From positions 43,045,087 through 43,109,086 of the forward strand of contig OY759216.1 of the NCBI GenBank assembly GCA_963662175.1: 64,000 nt of DNA. Direction: 5' to 3'. The position numbers and the translations under genes were made by a program. This document shows, piece after piece, positions 1 through 11,494 of the stretch; within the stretch, counting starts at the first letter, position 1, and the number at the start of each line of letters is the position of its first letter. The notes beneath the pieces were generated by a model. That model was not told the origin of the DNA and did not search any database. It saw nothing but the letters and a program-made list of their open reading frames with translations. This stretch comes from Aradus depressus. Its lineage: Eukaryota; Arthropoda; Insecta; Hemiptera; Aradidae.

Positions 1-628
1 CCATGCCGGGAGAATGCAAGTATCCTAAATCGGGAGCTTTCGATATTACAATTTGTCTGAGCTTCTACTTTCTTTCACATCCAAGGATCCATATAAACCC
101 CTTTGTAAGTCAGTCACCCTCCAGGTGGATCGATATCGACCACTATAAGAATCCCTGACCTATACAATTTTTTCCCCCTGGTAAAACAAAAACTTTGAAA
201 CAAAAAAAACTTAGGGTAAACAACCAGCATTACCCTCAGACATTCTATCTTGAATCTCTGGCCTTGCCCTTTAGAAGAAACAAAAGATAACATTGTGAAA
301 GATCAAAAGTTGTAAGACCACGACAAGGAGTTTAGACACGCCACGCTCGGTCATGTTAACCATTGAATTAACAAACACAACATGGACAGAGATTTAGATT
401 ACCAATACGGTAACAGAAAGTATGGTTCACATGGGCAGTTCCAAAACCTGCCTTATCTATAAAAAACACAGACAGACAAAAAACCTTATTCTCCAACCCC
501 CCCCCCCCCCCCCCCTCCCGGCACGAAGTAATGGGGAAGTTATGTAATCTGTAATCGATCTTAAGATTTCAACGGAATTTCATACCGAAGTAATGAATGT
601 ATACACATGAAATTTTATTTAGTAATTG
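1..628. other. Intergenic AT-rich sequence, no gene seen
   Basis: I find no convincing coding sequence here. A 17-base poly-C run lies at about 499-515. The segment at about 519-600 (sequence resembling 'ggggaagttatgtaatc') looks like a decayed piece of the interspersed family whose ends read ACTTCCCC/GGGGAAGT. Confidence 0.4.
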
Positions 629-862
629 TGACTCAAGTCTTAACTTCGAGGTCATATCGCATACTATCAGAACGCTCTTTTGTCGAACTGGTGGACCTGA
701 GCCCGACTCTACTATGGGAGGTCTATATATGGTTTTTATTTATCTGGGGTAGGGGTTTTTAATGAGTAACTGACATCGTACAGGCTCGGAACCATCCGTG
801 CCCAAGGTTTTTGCGAACCCGCGATCTTGAGCTCAGAAGACAAGCACGCTACCGGCGCCCTC
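629..862 (-). mobile_element. tRNA-derived SINE, telomere-tail family (degenerate copy)
   Basis: This matches the consensus seen in the intact copies at 13761-14096 and 47735-48086. The tRNA-like head (box B and box A complement, ending GGCGCCC) is at the right end, so the element reads on the minus strand. It has lost part of the body and its tail. Confidence 0.75.
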
Positions 863-975
863 TATAGAAAATATTTAAGTAATATTCTTATTCTAACGAA
901 CAGCAACCCTTTTTAAAATATGATTCTATTATTAGTCGATTTTTATTAAAAAGGATGAAAAAATAAAGAAAACAC

Positions 976-1040
976 AGTTTCGAACCCGCGATCTTGAGCT
1001 CAGTTAGCAAACATGCATACCACTGAGCTACCGGCGCCCT
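976..1040 (-). mobile_element. SINE head fragment (telomere-tail family)
   Basis: Only the tRNA-like head is present. The complement of box B (GTTTCGAACCC) is followed by the complement of box A (CCACTGAGCTACCGGCGCCC). The body and tail are missing. Confidence 0.65.
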
Positions 1041-1451
1041 AAAATAGAATGAGAATATTTAAATTAGAATTTCATACAGAAACTAAGGAATTTGTTATTC
1101 TGAATCAAATCTACAGAGGATCAATTGAAGAAAATTATAGTGTAAATAATGCAGAAGGGTGTACCTGACGTTACATGCGATCGTCGAAATGTAACGAAAA
1201 GCAAAATTTGTACGAGTACAAGAACTTTTCGAACTAGTTGAGCAAAGTGTAATAAGTAGAAGGAAGACGGACGTAGTGGCTCCAACCCTCCCCCATAAAA
1301 ATAATCAGAAAGAAATACATAAAATAAATAAATGCTAGGATCTAACAATAAAACTGGTCAATTTGTGAAAGGCATAAAGATGACATCTGAAAGGAACGAA
1401 TAGCTGGACCATCAGAAAAATCTAGATTTTGAGAAAACGGAGTAAAAACGT

Positions 1452-2310
1452 TGTCGTTGAATCACTGGGTATGTACCTCCTCAGCAAGAATTAAGTAATT
1501 CCCTTTTCGCTCTCCCTCCAGATCCAATGGAAAGTTTGGACTAAAACTCAATATTTGACTTAAATAGTGGCTTCTGAATCCTCTTATTTTTGTGTCTATA
1601 TCCATTACATCGGCAGTTATTAGGGTATTTAAATCGAGCCCCTCTTTTCTGGTCCGCCCTTCTTCGACTGAATTCGCGGTAATTGAAAAAAATTAATAGG
1701 TGCACATATGTGATGTTGTGGGACGCAATTTCTCATCGAAACAAAAGATGTTGAGTGTCCTCTGTTTTATTTTTAACCAGTATCGATTTTCAACGCAGCA
1801 GCGTCATCATCAATGGCAAATCTATGATTGAATAAATTAAAATATAAATAATGAAAAGTAACTTGCAAATCCTAAAGCATCAGGATATAGAGTAACAAAA
1901 AAAAAAATAGATGTGCCACTGATGATGACGCTGTTGCGTTGAAAGCCGGTTCTGGTAAAAAATAAAACAGTGGGAAGACACAACGTTTTTATTTGTGTGA
2001 TTTATAGGTGCCATTCTAATAGGGTTTTGAATTTAAATGTAAAATTTCATGTCGATACATTCTTCACGTCAGCAGTTATTGTGATTTTTGAATTGAGCCC
2101 CGCTCTGATCCCTCCCTCCCCTTTGGCTGATTCCGCTGAAAATTAATAGATGTCGTCTTTATAGAAGTTTGAATATGAAACTCCGTGCCAATACATTAAT
2201 TAAAACGGCAGTTATTAGAGTTTTTGTATTAAGCTTCCCCCTAATACCCCTTCCCATTGGCCGATTTGGCTGAAAATCAATAGGTGTCGTCCTTAGAGGG
2301 CTCTGAAAAT
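1452..2310 (-). repeat. Interspersed ACTTCCCC-end repeat, minus copy split by a palindromic element
   Basis: The region holds successive related units. Each has 'CATTACATCGGCAGTTATTA', then 'TTGAGCCCC', a C/T-rich stretch, and a 'GCTGAAAATTAATAGGTGTC'-like segment. The unit occurs two to three times here and recurs at more than ten other places in the window. A palindromic element (1704-2003) has inserted into one unit and duplicated ATAGGTGC. Confidence 0.7.
1704..2003. mobile_element. Small palindromic element (Penelope-like or hammerhead-type), copy 1
   Basis: It is flanked by the direct repeat ATAGGTGC (1696-1703 and 2004-2011), which marks an insertion. Imperfect inverted arms of about 70 bp (about 1759-1830 and 1910-1985) enclose a spacer of about 80-110 bp. 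The right arm carries CTGATGA (1919-1925), a short stem, then GAAA (1941-1944). The left arm has the same core with C3 changed to T. The related copies are at 38561-38812 and 49226-49488. It contains no ORF. Confidence 0.6.
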
Positions 2311-3176
2311 GGTGGAAAAGTACCCAAGAAAGAATCTACATACGTATTTTTCATAGGTCCAAGTAATAAGTCACTAAGTCCAGGCTGCTGCTAGAATAGA
2401 AAATGAATGCATAATTGAAGACAACGAAAATAAATCTTGTCAGACATTTGGTCAATTGGTTTCTCTTTTCTCCGGGGAACGAATTATTCTGGAGAACGAT
2501 GATTTTCTTTTAAGAAAAGTAAAAAAACTATTTGCATACAAATATGGATCAAGACAGACTTAATGCATTTGCATTATTGTCCATCGAAGCAACAGTTGGT
2601 GCAAGAAATTGATTTTCATACTTGTATTATCATATTTTCATTATAACATGAATACCATCACAAAACAAGCCAAGTCGGCGGAATAGGCCTAGGGCGCAAT
2701 CTAACTTAAATCCGGCTAATGACAGGCGATTCCGTACAAGTCAATAAAAAAACGTATTTTGTATTGATAAGGGAAGTGAAAATCTTGGAAAATATACTTT
2801 TTTATTAAATCAGGAAAAGGACAGAATATTAAAATAAATAAACAATACTTTTTAATTGACTATTTAGAAAAGAGTGACGAAAATTAATTAAAGTTATGTG
2901 CAATGTAAGGACCTCTATTTCTATAGTTTATCAAATCAACGAGACAGTTCATCGTGTCCATGAATTGTACGTATTATCAGTAGATTAAATGGTTGATCAA
3001 ACAATAAGGCAGACGCCATTGAGTCAGTGAATAATGGCTGATGGTATTGGCAGGTAAATTGTACCTAGTATGAAGTTTCCACTCTCATCAATAACTGTTA
3101 TGTTCAGATGTAACTCAATACACCCACTGATATTCATTTCAATCTGCACTTTTATTATCTGAGGTAGAAATACATA
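2311..3176. other. AT-rich intergenic sequence, nothing recognised
   Basis: No ORF with a recognisable motif, no tRNA-like head and no family repeat was seen between the repeat at 1452-2310 and the foldback element. Confidence 0.35.
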
Positions 3177-3184
3177 ATATGTAC

Positions 3185-4162
3185 TAGGGTGGTCCAAAAA
3201 TGATAATTTAAAAAAAAAAATAACGAGCACCCCCTAGTTTGGAAGAACTCGACGAAAGAAAAATTTTGGCGCCAAAAAAAACGAAAAATATTTGAAATAA
3301 CCCCCACGGCATTTGAATTTTAAATGGAATTTAACATGGGTTCTCATATGTATTAAAGTTGAAACAATATGGCGCTTCCACGTTTCATCAAAATGGTCTA
3401 AAAAATTTCCACATTATGGTTTTTGGGGTGGGAGAACACGAATTTGACGTCAAAAAGTTATTTTGACACATGACAGCTGTCAAAGACGCTGTCAACAAAA
3501 TGACAATAACATTTTTTCTCATTTAACAATCAGTAAATTCATTTTATTAAGTGTTTTGGAGGTCGCTGATTACGAATTTGATATCAAAAAATAATTTTGA
3601 CTCATGACATCTGTCACAAATGCTGTCAACAAATCCGTGTAATCGAGAGGAAAATTGGAGTTAATACCAATGTCCGAAACACAATTCAATAATTTTTTCA
3701 TTTGGTTTCTGGACATAATCAGAGCAGATAAATTATTCCAGTCATTTTCAGTTTTGATATCTTTTATTTACAAATTACACAAAAGACACTTAATAAAATG
3801 AATTTACCGATTGTTAAATGAGAAAACATGTTATTGTAATTTTGTTGACAGCGTTTTTGACAGCTGTCATGTGTCAAAATAACTTTTTGACGTCAAATTC
3901 GAGTTCTCCGACCCCAAAAACCATAATGTGGAAAATTTTTAGCCCATTTTGATGAAACGTGGAAGCGCCATATTGTTTCAACTTTAATACATATGAAAAC
4001 CCATGTTAAATTTCATTAAAAATTCAAATGGCGTGGGGCACGGGTTATTTAAAATATTTTTCGTTTTTTTTGGCGCCAAAATTTTTCTTTCGTCGAGTTC
4101 TTCCAAACTAGGGGGTGCATGTTTTTTTTTTTTTTTTTAATTGTCATTTTTGGACCACCCTA
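3185..4162. mobile_element. 978-bp foldback element, hAT-like (8-bp target duplication)
   Basis: The termini are TAGGGTGGTCCAAAAATGA and its inverse. The element is flanked by a perfect 8-bp duplication, ATATGTAC (3177-3184 and 4163-4170). Nearly the whole element is an inverted repeat, with arms at about 3185-3556 and 3781-4162 separated by a spacer of about 225 bp. The spacer partly repeats the arm motif around TGACAGCTGTCA. An 8-bp duplication with a T/CAGGG-type end fits a non-autonomous hAT-superfamily element. No transposase is encoded, and the superfamily is inferred from the duplication length and the end sequence. Confidence 0.85.
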
Positions 4163-4182
4163 ATATGTACTATGTATATATT

Positions 4183-4754
4183 TGTTAGCGCAACATTTAA
4201 TTAATTTTTGATTTTTTGTAGAGGTATTTTTCTTAAGTTTTCTTTCATTAATTATTCTAATAATTATTAATATTATTATCATAATAACTATGGTCAATAT
4301 TACTCATGTAATTTATTCTTATGTTTATATTACATCATATTAACAATTTGTGGGAGGAGCCTATGAATGTGGGGGAGTGGGGAATAGTTCGTGTTATGAC
4401 CGCTGGTCAGTGTGTTGGACAGATAGTCTTCCATGGTCCTTCAGCCTGTTGACATTAGGGCAATCCTCAAGGCCACCAACTTCTCTCGTCAATCCGGATC
4501 GCCTTTCCGTGGACCTCAGAAGTCTGGTACTTGGCTCATCTGGTGTGACGGCGTCCTCAGCCTACTCCCAGATCTTCTCGGCCTTGTTTGGAGATCAGTT
4601 CATCAGCCCATCTTCCACATTCACCCCTCCACATCAGGAGAGTTAACTTTGTTTATTTTTGTTTTTCCTTTTAACTACGCCGACTGGCCCTTGTATTTGA
4701 AATGAAATATAATTATATCATTTTTCAAAATCTAGTCTATGTTATTTATTAACA
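4183..4754 (+). repeat. 5' LTR of the BEL element
   Basis: It is 572 bp long with short inverted ends TGTTA/TAACA. By eye it is identical to the 3' LTR at 10547-11118 (constant offset of 6364 bp), including two non-coding open frames of 98 and 90 codons at the same offset. The 5' third is AT-rich, the middle is GC-richer, and the 3' part is T-rich. Confidence 0.96.
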
Positions 4755-4761
4755 TAGAATT

Positions 4762-4779
4762 TGGTGATTCCGGCCAGGA
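4762..4779 (+). other. Putative primer-binding site
   Basis: TGGTGATTCCGGCCAGGA begins 7 nt after the 5' LTR. It starts with TGG, as expected for pairing with the CCA end of a tRNA. It partly resembles the 3' end of glycine tRNAs, but I could not assign the tRNA with confidence. Confidence 0.6.
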
Positions 4780-5310
4780 ACATATATATTTGTTAAAATA
4801 TGTATTTGAATTTTGTTCAAAGATGTATTCTAATCCTACTTTGGATTTAATCCTATTTTTGTACATCTAGCTATTTTCTTGTTATTGCGCACCTCATACC
4901 TGCCTATAACCTTCGTGTTATCATTTATGACAGTAATCAGGTGTTATTATTATGATCTGGAAATAGGTCATAACAAGGTAAATAACATTCTTCTATCCAT
5001 TAATCAGTGGATTTCTATTTTTATTTTTATGTTGATAGACTCTTCTTATATTATAATCTATTTTTTAAATAGTTTATAGTCTATCATTTTCTTGTGTTAA
5101 AATACATAAATATATATTTTTTCAACCTAATATTTTCAGTGGCACTCATTTAGGTTCTTGTATTTGTTTTGATTCTACTAGAAGGTTCAATGTTTGTTTA
5201 TATTCACTCTAGCTTCTTTTGTTAATTTCAACATCAGATATATTTATTATTTTAATTTCATTTTCTTAGAAATACTTCGTTTCATTTTCAATTTTCATTT
5301 TCTTTTAATC

Positions 5311-8300
5311 ATGGCAAGTGAGGAAGCGGATGTTAATGTTGCTGCTTTCTCCGATTCTCGGACAATAATATTAAGACGCAAACTTTATTCTTTATGTCAA
5401 GATATTAAATCTATTCGAGAACAAGGCCGTGCAGCTAAGGTAGATAACAGTCAAACGAATCTATTTCAAGCGATGTTCTCCGATCTTTCAAATCTTCGAA
5501 GTGAATTAAACTTTACAAATGAAGCGTTGGAAACATACTTTGTAAATGCTCAGAAAGGCGAGGATTATCCTACGGATAGAGATTCTTTGATTTTATCGAA
5601 CTCGAAACGTTATATCTATGAGATCCTTATGATTCATACGGAGCTTTGTCCGCCTCCCAGGCCAGCTGTTATCAACGACACCAGGTCGCGCCTCCCAAAA
5701 ATTAATATTTCAAATTTTTCAGGCGAATTGACAGATTGGCCGCATTTCAAAGATGTTTTCATTTCTTTAATTCACGATGAACCGACACTGTCTAAAACTG
5801 ATAAATTTTATTATTTAATTTCTAGTCTGAATGGTGAGGCTCGATCCCTTTTAAAGTCCATACCTGTGACGGAGGCTAATTATGACCTAGCCTGGAAGGC
5901 TTTGATGGCTCGCTACGATAAGAGGCGTTTCTTAGCTACATCCTTCTTGGACAAACTTCTCTCATTTAAATCTCACCCAGAGGTTTCCGAAAATTATAAA
6001 TTATTTTTATCTCATGTGGGTGACAGTATGGAAGCTTTTCAACTTCTAAAAATTCCTCATGAAGCGGAATTTATCTTGTTTCATCTTGCTATTCAATGTC
6101 TGGACCAGAGAACAAGGGAAATGTTCGAATCCAAGCATGTTAAGGAAGAATTTCCGCGATGCAACGATCTTCTGGAGTTTGTCAGAGACAGACAGCAAAT
6201 TCTGAAGCTGTCTTCCAGCAAACCCGGTAAGTCGTCTTGCCCGAAGGCAACGAAGACCCATAATAAATCTTCTTCTGTGTTTTTGACGACCAAGAGAGCT
6301 TCGAAACCATCGGATGTGCGCACTTCAAAGTGTCCATACTGTAAATTGTCTGGTCATGATTTGACCAAATGTCCCAATTTTTTGAATCTGTCGCCGTCGC
6401 AACGCTTCCACTTTGTAAAAACCTTCAAGGGATGTAAATATCATTTAACTTCGGGTCATACTACCGACGAATGCAAATTTAAAATTAGATGTCTCATTTG
6501 CCAATCTCTTCACCATTCCTTACTTCATTTTTCAACAAACACCCTCGTTGAAGATACTAGGCCTCCATCTATGGGGACGCCTTCAGGAACTTCGAAATCG
6601 ATTCTTACCTTTCGTGGTAATTCTTTTGATGTTCCAGCTCAACAAATACTTCTTAGTACTGCTACTGTTTTCATAACAGATGTTCGAGGATGTTTTCATC
6701 CCGTTCGTGCTCTCATTGATTCGGGAGCTCAATCCTCATTGGTGACTTCAGACTGTGCACGGCGACTCCGCTTGACGGTGGCGAATGATTCCCATCAGAT
6801 AAGTTCTGTCGGGGACCTTAGTGTTCCGTCCTTAGGAACTACATTTTTTGAGATGAAATCTATTCATCGTAAAGCCCCTCTACTAGGTGTCCGCGCCACA
6901 GTTGTCACCAAAATAACGTCGGATCTTCCATCTATTGCAGTTCCGGAAATTATAATCAGAAAAATTAACCCTTCGATCAAATTAGCCGATTTGAATTTTG
7001 GACTGCCTCGTCCTATCGACTGCCTTTTAGGTGCCGATATTTACTATAAAATATTGGAAACCAGACCCATCCCTATTATCGGTACAGATTTAGCCACCAT
7101 TAAAACATCTCTTGGCTGGATTGTTACTGGTGCCTATTCAGCTGATTTTGAGTCCTTCCCCAGGCCATCGGTTTTGACCCTCACGACGATTCCCTTTATT
7201 CACCGTCAACTTGAACGATTCTGGGAATTGGAGGAACCTAGCATTGGAGTTGTGACCGATCCGGAAGAGGAACTTTGCGAAGAACATTTTGCCCGGACTC
7301 ATCGTCGTTTGACTTCAGGGAGGTACGTTGTTGCTCTTCCATTTAAATCTCCTTCACCATTATTAAGTGATTCAAGATCGCAAGCGTTGAAGCGGTTCTA
7401 CAATTTGGAAAAGAAATTGTTGAGAAATCCCACACTGAGACGGGAATATATCACTTTTATGGAAGAGTATCTCTCTCTGGGACACATGGAAATCGCTTCC
7501 TCTCCTGGGAAATACATAATTCCCCATCCTGGCATTTTAAAAGAGACTAGCTCAACAACTAAGTTGAGAGCGGTCTTTGATGCGTCCATGTCGTCGTCGA
7601 TTTCTACCGGCTCTCTAAATCAACATCTTTTTGTTGGACCGAAACTTCAACTTGATATTGCGGACATCATGCTTAATTTTAGACTTCATCGTATTGTGTT
7701 TGTGACGGATATCTGTAAGATGTACCGCCAAATCCTTATCAATGAACCCGATCGTCTTTATCAACATATTTACTGGAGATCGGATCCTGCTGATGACGTT
7801 AAAGAATATGAATTGTGCACCTTGACTTACGGGATGTCCTGCTCCCCCTACTTGGCTCTTCGCGTTCTTAAACAACTCACTCTGGATGAAGGTCATCATT
7901 TCATCCATGCGTCCAAAGTGTTACGCGAGGACGTATATATGGATGATATCATAACTGGGGCATCAAGTATCGATGAAGCCCTCAGCCTTCAACAACAACT
8001 AATTGATTTACTCATGAAGGGTAATTTCGAGCTTCGTAAGTGGGCCAGCAATTCAGAGAGTGTGCTCAAGGCAGTTCCAGAGAAGTTTCATGAAAGGTCT
8101 ATTTCACTTTCGAAGGGAGAAGATTGTGTTTTTAAGGTGTTAGGGGTCCAGTGGAATGCTCAGTCAGATGAGTTCTCATATAATATCACCACCCCACGTC
8201 CTCAGTGCACTAAACGTGGTGTTCTATCTGCAATTGCGCGTATCTTCGATCCTCTAGGTTATTTAACACCGGTGATATTTTTGGCCAAGCTTCTGTTGCA

Positions 8301-9360
8301 AAATATTTGGAAATTAGGCCTCGGCTGGGACGATCCTCTGCCAACTGAGGTCAAACTTGACTGGGAAAATTTCATGATGGAAGTTCCCCAATTGGTGTCC
8401 ATCCGTTTATCACGTTTCATCCCGGTGAAACACAGTAACGATTGCCAGTTCGTCGGTTTCTGCGACGCTTCAGAGAAGGGATTCTCGGCCATCATTTATA
8501 TTAGAACGGTAACGGATGACAATGTTCAAATTTTTCTCTTGAAAGCAAAATCTAAGCTGGCTCCTATAAAACCGCTCTCTATCCCAAGGCTTGAGCTTTG
8601 TGGTGCTCTTCTTCTTGCAAAATTATTCAGCTCTCTGAAAAAATTTCGAGACAGAATTTCGATAAATCAAATATTCTTCTTTACGGATTCCGCTATTGTG
8701 TTAGGTTGGCTACATACTCCACCTCATTTATTGAAAACCTTTGTGGCCAACCGTATTGTAGAAATTTTACAGTTAATTCCTGAGGTGTCCTGGCGTCACG
8801 TGGGCACATTGGACAATCCAGCTGACGCTGCCTCACGGGGTCTCCGCCCATCTCAGATTTTACGTAATGATCTATGGTGGAACGGACCGTGTTGGCTACA
8901 ACTTCCCGTCCATGACTGGCCAAAGATCGAAAGATTTTGTAGCCGGACAACAGTTTTGCCCGAGCTTAGGGGCGGTATAATTGCTACTCTCAGTTCAAAG
9001 GCCGTCCCTGACCTTGTGTCATGGATCGAAAACTTCTCATCATTTATGAAGCTTCTCAGGACGGTATCGTATGTGCGGCGATTCATCCAGAATGCCCGCA
9101 ACTCCAATCTGTGTGGACCTTTGACATTAAGAGAATTGAACGCGGCGGAGACAACCTGTATCCGTCTTATCCAAAATTGTTATTTACCTAACGCTATACA
9201 CAGTGGCGACGAGGATTATGCCTCCACTAATCTCCGAGGTCTGACTCCATTTTTGGATCCCTTGGGACTTTTGAGGGTGGGCGGTCGTCTTCAACAATCA
9301 CCTCTTCCTGAAGGTATGAAGCACCCTATCATCCTACCTCATCATTCCCACCCTCTCTAG
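5311..9360 (+). pseudogene. BEL gag-pol, first segment: gag, protease, RT, RNase H
   Basis: I choose the ATG at 5311 (protein begins MASEEADVNV). The frame is open from 5194, but that upstream part starts on TTG and reads as low-complexity hydrophobic sequence. Residue numbers count from 5311. The gag part has a DUF1759-type core at about 135-250 (NFSGELTDWPHFKDVF) and a CX2CX4HX4C zinc knuckle at 341-354. A DUF1758-type aspartic protease follows, with catalytic DSGA starting at residue 470. The reverse transcriptase carries YMDD at 876-879. An RNase H / Pao-type region follows, with CDASEKG and the Asp at about residue 1052. The frame ends at TAG 9358-9360, just before the integrase zinc domain. 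At that point a CT repeat appears two bases short, so the downstream reading continues in another frame. These domains are confidently BEL/Pao; the broken frame is why I call it a pseudogene. Confidence 0.93.
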
Positions 9361-9361
9361 A

Positions 9362-9844
9362 CTTATAATACGTCACTATCACCACTTGTATTTGCATGCT
9401 GGTCTAAATCAACTCCATGCCTTGATACGTCAACGTTTCTGGATCCTCTCAGCAAGGCGTTTAATCAGACAAGAGTTATTTAGATGTGACATTTGTTATA
9501 AGTTTTCAGCAAAGCCAGCTGAGGCTCTGATGGGCAGTTTGCCTACGTGTCGTTTTGAAGCTGGCCGAACTTTTATTAATGTTGGCGTCGATTTTGCCGG
9601 CCCATTTTCTATCAGGGAGTCTCGGAGAAGAAATGCGCCTGTTAGCAAATCATATTTATGTCTGTTTGTATGTATGACTACTAAGGCTCTTCATTTGGAA
9701 CTGGTATCTGATCTTTCGACAGCGTCCTTCATGGCCACGCTCGATAGATTCATTTCACGTAGAGGGCTCCCTACTAAAATTCTGTCAGATTGTGGCAGCA
9801 ACTTTGTCGGAGCGGCAAGGCATCTCTCTGACATGCAGAAATAG
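9362..9844 (+). pseudogene. BEL pol, second segment: integrase N-terminal part
   Basis: The frame is shifted relative to the upstream segment. It begins with the HHCC zinc-binding domain (HYHHLYLHAG ... CDIC), then the integrase catalytic core with the first Asp in VDFAGPF (9590-9592) and the second in SDCGSN (9788-9790). A TAG at 9842-9844 interrupts the core between the second Asp and the catalytic Glu. The same frame stays open beyond the stop, so this is a nonsense change and not a second frameshift. Confidence 0.9.
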
Positions 9845-10504
9845 TTACATAAAAATTCTGTCCAAGAGGATTTGTCTTCCCATCTACTGACGAGAGGTGT
9901 GGAATGGGTTTTTAACCCTCCTTACTCACCCAATTTTGGAGGTATCTGGGAAGCCGGCGTCAAGTGCGTGAAGAATCATTTTAAACGCGTTCTCAATGAT
10001 ACAGCTTTCACTTTCGAAGAGCTCACCACCTTGTTCGCAAGGATTGAAGCGATTCTAAACTCAAGACCTCTTTGTGCCTTGACATCAGATCCTACTGATC
10101 TAGACATTCTTACTCCAGGTCATTTCTTGATTGGGACAGCTCTAACAACGAGACCAGAAGTCGACTTTACGGACAGTCCTGAGAATCGACTCACCAGATG
10201 GCAACTCGTACAACAAAGAGTTCAACACTATTGGCAACGATGGAGGAATGAATATCTTACAACTCTCCAACAACGACCAAAATGGTTTAGAACTACTTAC
10301 CATCCTCATGTCGGTGATTTGGTTCTTCTTTGGGACAAACATTCCTCACCTGCTCAATGGCCTCGCGGAAGAATAACTGACGTCTTCCCAGGTCCCGACG
10401 GAATTGTTAGGGTTGTAAGTGTTCATACTCTTAAGGGTATTTTTAAACGTCCCCTATCTAAGTGTGTGCCACTGATTCCCCAATCGGGTGACTCAGAGAA
10501 GTAA
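9845..10504 (+). pseudogene. BEL pol, third segment: integrase end and DUF5641-like tail
   Basis: It is in frame with the preceding segment. It contains NPPYSPNFGGIWEAG with the catalytic Glu at 9950-9952, then a DUF5641-like C-terminal domain. That domain is recognisable by RWQLVQQRVQHYWQRW, GDLVLL and WPRGRI, and is typical of BEL/Pao integrases. The natural stop is TAA at 10502-10504, about 43 nt before the 3' LTR. Confidence 0.9.
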
Positions 10505-10533
10505 TTTCTTTAAATTTTTTTTCATATAAAATT

Positions 10534-10546
10534 TGGTGGGCGGTTA
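10534..10546 (+). other. Putative polypurine tract
   Basis: A purine-rich run (GGTGGGCGG-like) sits directly before the TGTTA start of the 3' LTR, where plus-strand DNA priming is expected. It is short and contains pyrimidines, so the assignment rests mainly on position. Confidence 0.5.
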
Positions 10547-11118
10547 TGTTAGCGCAACATTTAATTAATTTTTGATTTTTTGTAGAGGTATTTTTCTTAA
10601 GTTTTCTTTCATTAATTATTCTAATAATTATTAATATTATTATCATAATAACTATGGTCAATATTACTCATGTAATTTATTCTTATGTTTATATTACATC
10701 ATATTAACAATTTGTGGGAGGAGCCTATGAATGTGGGGGAGTGGGGAATAGTTCGTGTTATGACCGCTGGTCAGTGTGTTGGACAGATAGTCTTCCATGG
10801 TCCTTCAGCCTGTTGACATTAGGGCAATCCTCAAGGCCACCAACTTCTCTCGTCAATCCGGATCGCCTTTCCGTGGACCTCAGAAGTCTGGTACTTGGCT
10901 CATCTGGTGTGACGGCGTCCTCAGCCTACTCCCAGATCTTCTCGGCCTTGTTTGGAGATCAGTTCATCAGCCCATCTTCCACATTCACCCCTCCACATCA
11001 GGAGAGTTAACTTTGTTTATTTTTGTTTTTCCTTTTAACTACGCCGACTGGCCCTTGTATTTGAAATGAAATATAATTATATCATTTTTCAAAATCTAGT
11101 CTATGTTATTTATTAACA
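10547..11118 (+). repeat. 3' LTR of the BEL element
   Basis: It has the same length and ends as the 5' LTR and no difference that I can see. It is followed by ATATT, the second copy of the target duplication. Confidence 0.96.
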
Positions 11119-11228
11119 ATATTACCTTGGCACCGTTGCCTCTGTCCTCGTGTAATGGCTACAGCTGAGATTCGATGAAAATGAAGGTTATTTTAAACAT
11201 AATGTGAATTTTTTTATATACGTATATA

Positions 11229-11494
11229 GAGGGCGCCAGTAGTTCAGAGATCGCGCTGTTTCGTCGCTCTGGAGGACGTGAACCCGACTCTATTGTGGGA
11301 TTCCTGTTTTGCCTGCCATAAGATATGGATCTTTAACGAGTATCTGGCATCGTACAGGCTCGGGGCCATCGCTTAATTCCGGCGTGGAAGGACGGCGCGG
11401 TAAAGACTTTTTTATCTTCCAAATAAAAAATTTAAGGGCCTTGGTCTGGTTTCGATATGGGCGAAATGACCTTTTAGCTCGGGCATGAGTCAGA
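11229..11494. mobile_element. SINE with internal inversion (telomere-tail family)
   Basis: The left end is the tRNA-like head in plus orientation (GAGGGCGCCAGTAGTTCAGAG). The middle then reads in minus orientation (CTCTGGAGGAC ... GAACCCGACTCTA ... CATCGTACAGGCTCGG, ending at a decayed box B). The last ~40 bp return to plus orientation (GGGCATGAGTCA). Both ends keep one polarity while the body is flipped. Confidence 0.6.

Larger units (their letters stand above)
4183..11118 (+). mobile_element. Full-length BEL/Pao LTR retrotransposon
   Basis: Two 572-bp LTRs beginning TGTTA and ending TAACA bound the element. The 5-bp target duplication ATATT is present at 4178-4182 and 11119-11123, which is the length expected for BEL/Pao. 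The internal region encodes gag, aspartic protease, reverse transcriptase, RNase H and integrase in that order, as in BEL/Pao. The coding region has a frameshift near 9350 and a stop codon at 9842-9844, so this copy is probably not autonomous. It lies 12 bp to the right of the foldback element's target duplication. Confidence 0.96.

Noticed and set aside
4350..4705. Open frames of 98 and 90 codons in the 5' LTR, repeated at 10714-11069
   Set aside because: They are identical at both positions because they lie within the two LTRs. They have no recognisable domain and overlap each other in different frames.
5194..5310. N-terminal extension of the BEL gag frame
   Set aside because: It starts on TTG and codes a low-complexity hydrophobic stretch unlike gag. 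The ATG at 5311 begins a typical BEL gag N-terminus.
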